The notes under the pieces were generated by a model. That model was not told the DNA's origin. It ran no database searches and saw only the letters and a program-made list of their open reading frames with translations. 7,880 bases of DNA from Acidobacteriota bacterium (lineage in GTDB: Bacteria; Acidobacteriota; Vicinamibacteria; Vicinamibacterales; JAFNAJ01), in NCBI GenBank assembly GCA_017860085.1, contig JAFNAJ010000247.1, positions 1 through 7,880 on the forward strand, given 5' to 3'. Positions 5,855-7,880 of this stretch are shown piece by piece. The stretch's first letter is position 1, and every line of letters starts with the position of its first letter. The position numbers and the translations under genes were made by a program.

Positions 5855-6430
5855 ATGCGAAACCGCTCGCTCGCCAAGTGCTCGGCGCGTCTGGTCGCTG
5901 CGGGACTGCTGGCCGCAGTGGCCCTGATCGCACAGCCGTTGGCTGCCCGGTCGCCGGTACACTCGATCGGCCAGCCTGCGCAGTCGCCGGCACGTACGCC
6001 CGACGTCATTTTTGTGCCCACGCCCGACACCGTCGTCCAGGCCATGCTCGATGTGGCCAATGTCACGAGCAGCGACGTGGTGTACGACCTCGGGTGCGGC
6101 GACGGACGCCGAGGCGCCCGCGGCGTGGGCATCGACATCGACCCAAGTCGCATCCGTGAAGCCACGGCCAACGCCAGAGCCGCCGGCGTCACCGACAAAG
6201 TCCAGTTCATGGAGGCCGACCTCTTCGCGACCGACATCAGCGAAGCCACGGTAGTGACGCTCTACCTGTTGCCGAGCCTCAACCGCAAGCTGATGCCGAA
6301 GCTGCTCGAGGAGCTCAGGCCCGGCACGCGCATCGTCTCGCACGCGTTCGACATGGGCGACTGGGCGCCCGACAAGCACCTCGAGGTGGACGGCCGCGAC
6401 GTGTACTTCTGGACCGTGCCGAAGCGCTAG
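5855..6430 (+). CDS. Class I SAM-dependent methyltransferase with signal peptide, probably missing a core helix
   Basis: The protein is a 191-residue Rossmann-fold methyltransferase of unknown substrate. Residues 13-31 form a signal-peptide-like hydrophobic stretch (LVAAGLLAAVALIA, then QPLAA), preceded by basic residues. The SAM-binding motif YDLGCGDGR is at 77-85, the acidic GIDID at 92-96, and ADLF (121-124), LYLLPSLN (136-143) and the SHAFDMGDW motif (162-170) follow. These fit a family common in Acidobacteriota and relatives. Odd feature: motif I runs from CGDGR directly into RGARGVGIDID, whereas relatives, from general knowledge, have about 8-10 more residues there (a pattern like IVVTAAK) forming the first helix. 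The reading frame is intact, so this would be an in-frame deletion. Activity is therefore doubtful. ATG 5855 has GGGGGAG 8 bases upstream. The gene is divergent from proline dehydrogenase. Confidence 0.85.
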   Translation: MRNRSLAKCSARLVAAGLLAAVALIAQPLAARSPVHSIGQPAQSPARTPDVIFVPTPDTVVQAMLDVANVTSSDVVYDLGCGDGRRGARGVGIDIDPSRIREATANARAAGVTDKVQFMEADLFATDISEATVVTLYLLPSLNRKLMPKLLEELRPGTRIVSHAFDMGDWAPDKHLEVDGRDVYFWTVPKR

Positions 6431-6439
6431 CACCGAAGC

Positions 6440-6562
6440 GGGGTCAGGTCTTGAGTGTCTACTTTTTTCACGACCTGGCACCGGTGCGTCATGGTGACCG
6501 GCGACTCGTGGTGCCTCCCGGTGCCACACCGTGAAAAAAGTAGACATTCAAGACCTGACCCC
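6440..6562. repeat. 123-base palindromic element (REPIN- or MITE-like)
   Basis: Arms at 6440-6472 and 6530-6562 are 33-base inverted repeats with one mismatch (6455/6547, a G-T wobble in RNA). Each arm starts from outside with GGGGTCAGGTCTTGA and contains TCTACTTTTTTCACG. The same axis is shared by an inner 8-base pair, GGCACCGG (6477-6484) with CCGGTGCC (6518-6525), so the whole element folds as one long hairpin centred on 6501. It has no gene. The GGGGTCAGGTC ends resemble REP-type sequences mobilised by RAYT (Y1-type) transposases; none lies in the window. It begins 9 bases after the methyltransferase stop and ends 7 bases before the phoD start. Confidence 0.85.
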
Positions 6563-6569
6563 AGATAGC

Positions 6570-7880
6570 ATGAACCGCCGTCACTTCGTCCGACTCGGCC
6601 TGACCTCGACGTTCGGAGCCCTTGCGACTCCCCGCCTCACCCTGGCTCGACAAGCCCCGGCTATCGTCACGTCTGACACGATGCGGCCCGGCATGCCCTG
6701 CGGCGTCGCGAGCGGCGACGTGTCCGACGGCCGCGCGGTCGTCTGGAGCCGCACCGACCGCCCCGCCAGGCTCGTCGTCGAGTACACGACAACGGGTTCG
6801 TTTGCCGACCGTATGACGGTCCGTGGACCGGCCGCCCTCGAAGAGTGGGACTACACGGCCCGCCTGGTGCTCACCGACCTCCCGCACGGCGAGCTGGTGC
6901 GTTATCGCGTCACCTTCGTGGACCTCGGCGACCTCAAGACGAGCAGCGTGCCCGTCGAGGGCAGCTTCCGCACGCCCGAGCGCGACGAAGGCCCGACCCG
7001 CGACGTCACGATCGCGTGGTCGGCCGATACCTGCGGCCAGGGCTGGGGCATCGACCTGGCTCGCGGCGGATTCGGGCTCTACGAGGCGATGCGACGCGCC
7101 CAGCCCGACGTGTTCGTGCACTGCGGCGATCTCGTCTACGCCGACAACCCGCTGCTGCCCGAGGTGACGCTGGACGATGGGAGCGTGTGGCGAAACGTGG
7201 TGACGCCCGAGAAGGCGAAGGTGGCCGAGACGCTCGACGAGTACCGCGGACAGTACCGCTACAACCTGCTCGACGAGCACCTGCGACGCTTCAACGCCGA
7301 GGTGCCGACGCTGGCCATCTGGGACGACCACGAGGTGCTCAACAACTTCTATGAGCAGCGTTCGCTCGAGGACGATCCCCGCTACGCGGAAAAGCGCATG
7401 GCGGTGCTCATCGCCCGTGGGCGCCGCGCCTTCCTCGACTACCAGCCGATGGCCCTCGACCCCGACGATCCCGAGCGCATCTACCGGGCGCGGCGATACG
7501 GGCCCTTGTGCGACATCATCCTGTGGGACATGCGCAGCGCGCGCGGCCCCAACTCGCCGAATCGGCAAGCGGCCGCCGGTGCTGACACCGCATTGCTGGG
7601 CGCCTCGCAGCTCGCGTGGGTCAAGCAGCGACTGAAGACGTCGCGGTCCACGTGGAAGGTGATCGTCACCGGTATGCCCATCGGCCTTGTCGTGACTGAC
7701 TACCCGCTGACCGATGTGCACGAGGGCGTGGCCAATGGCGACGATGGGCCTCCGTTGGGACGCGAGCTGGAGATGGCGGAACTCCTCGCGTTCATCAAGC
7801 GCGAGGGCATCCGCAACGTGACGTTCCTGACCGGCGACGTCCACTACTGCTCCGCGCTGCACTACGACCCGGCGCGGGCG
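6570..7880 (+). CDS. phoD: PhoD-like alkaline phosphatase/phosphodiesterase, Tat-exported (partial, 3' end beyond window)
   Basis: PhoD-type enzymes are exported metallo-phosphatases or phosphodiesterases that release phosphate from esters. The N-terminus MNRRHFVRLGL is a twin-arginine signal, followed by a weakly hydrophobic stretch, and PhoD proteins are classic Tat substrates. Residues about 43-130 match the PhoD N-terminal beta domain (GVASGDVSDGRAVVWSR). The catalytic domain shows DTC (153-155), HCGDLVYAD (D187), WDDHEVLNNF (D252, D253, H254, N258, N259) and LTGDVHY (D423, H425), the expected metal-binding blocks. The frame is open for 437 codons and leaves the window; full proteins of the family are usually about 500 or more residues. 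No ribosome-binding site precedes ATG 6570, since the palindromic element ends 7 bases upstream. An in-frame GTG at 6531 lies inside that element and would add 13 residues before the Tat motif, which is unlikely. Confidence 0.93.
   Translation, partial: MNRRHFVRLGLTSTFGALATPRLTLARQAPAIVTSDTMRPGMPCGVASGDVSDGRAVVWSRTDRPARLVVEYTTTGSFADRMTVRGPAALEEWDYTARLVLTDLPHGELVRYRVTFVDLGDLKTSSVPVEGSFRTPERDEGPTRDVTIAWSADTCGQGWGIDLARGGFGLYEAMRRAQPDVFVHCGDLVYADNPLLPEVTLDDGSVWRNVVTPEKAKVAETLDEYRGQYRYNLLDEHLRRFNAEVPTLAIWDDHEVLNNFYEQRSLEDDPRYAEKRMAVLIARGRRAFLDYQPMALDPDDPERIYRARRYGPLCDIILWDMRSARGPNSPNRQAAAGADTALLGASQLAWVKQRLKTSRSTWKVIVTGMPIGLVVTDYPLTDVHEGVANGDDGPPLGRELEMAELLAFIKREGIRNVTFLTGDVHYCSALHYDPARA

Noticed and set aside
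5699..6547. Upstream extension of the proline dehydrogenase frame to 6547
   Set aside because: It lies antisense to the methyltransferase and part of the palindrome, adds no ProDH sequence, and is upstream of the promoter and ribosome-binding site at 5704-5746.
6489..7862. Long minus-strand frame (457 codons) antisense to phoD
   Set aside because: It has no domain signal, while the plus strand encodes a complete set of PhoD motifs in one unbroken frame.
1..7880. An undescribed multi-gene defence, secretion or mobile system
   Set aside because: All complete genes belong to known housekeeping or metabolic families. No transposase, nuclease-helicase pair, toxin-antitoxin pair, reverse transcriptase or integrase was found.

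Overview
The window is high-GC, gene-dense bacterial DNA. The gene order, the base composition and the short TTCA-loop palindromes placed directly after stop codons suggest an Acidobacteriota-like genome, possibly class Vicinamibacteria. That assignment is inference; there is no rRNA or other marker here to prove it. No tRNA, rRNA, CRISPR array, prophage or complete transposase gene was found.

Left block (1-3870). A divergent gene starts near position 51 and runs leftward out of the window. Rightward, a four-gene cluster follows: an exported N-acetylmuramoyl-L-alanine amidase with a two-part non-catalytic N-terminus, a membrane-anchored GerMN-domain protein that overlaps it by 4 bases, RNase PH (rph), and the XTP/dITP house-cleaning pyrophosphatase (rdgB). 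The gerM-rph-rdgB order is also found in Bacillus subtilis (racE-gerM-rph-ysnA). The cluster links peptidoglycan remodelling with tRNA 3'-end trimming and nucleotide-pool sanitation. An extended -10 element sits between gerM and rph, so rph-rdgB may also be transcribed separately.

Middle block (3871-5854). A Prx6-type peroxiredoxin with its own likely promoter faces a monofunctional proline dehydrogenase on the minus strand. A 20-base palindrome lies between their stop codons. The proline dehydrogenase carries an in-frame tandem duplication of 29 residues near its C-terminus, and it has a clear TTGACG-17-TATGTT promoter.

Right block (5855-7880). A signal-peptide-bearing SAM-dependent methyltransferase, divergent from proline dehydrogenase, appears to have lost the helix that normally follows the glycine-rich SAM-binding motif. 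A 123-base near-perfect palindrome with 33-base arms (REPIN- or MITE-like) fills the gap to a Tat-exported PhoD-type phosphatase/phosphodiesterase, which continues past the right edge.

I see no undescribed multi-gene defence or mobile system. The most unusual signals are the structural lesions in two neighbouring genes (a duplication and an apparent deletion), the two stop-codon-abutting palindromes, the large palindrome against the phoD start, and a possible seven-codon leader upstream of the amidase.
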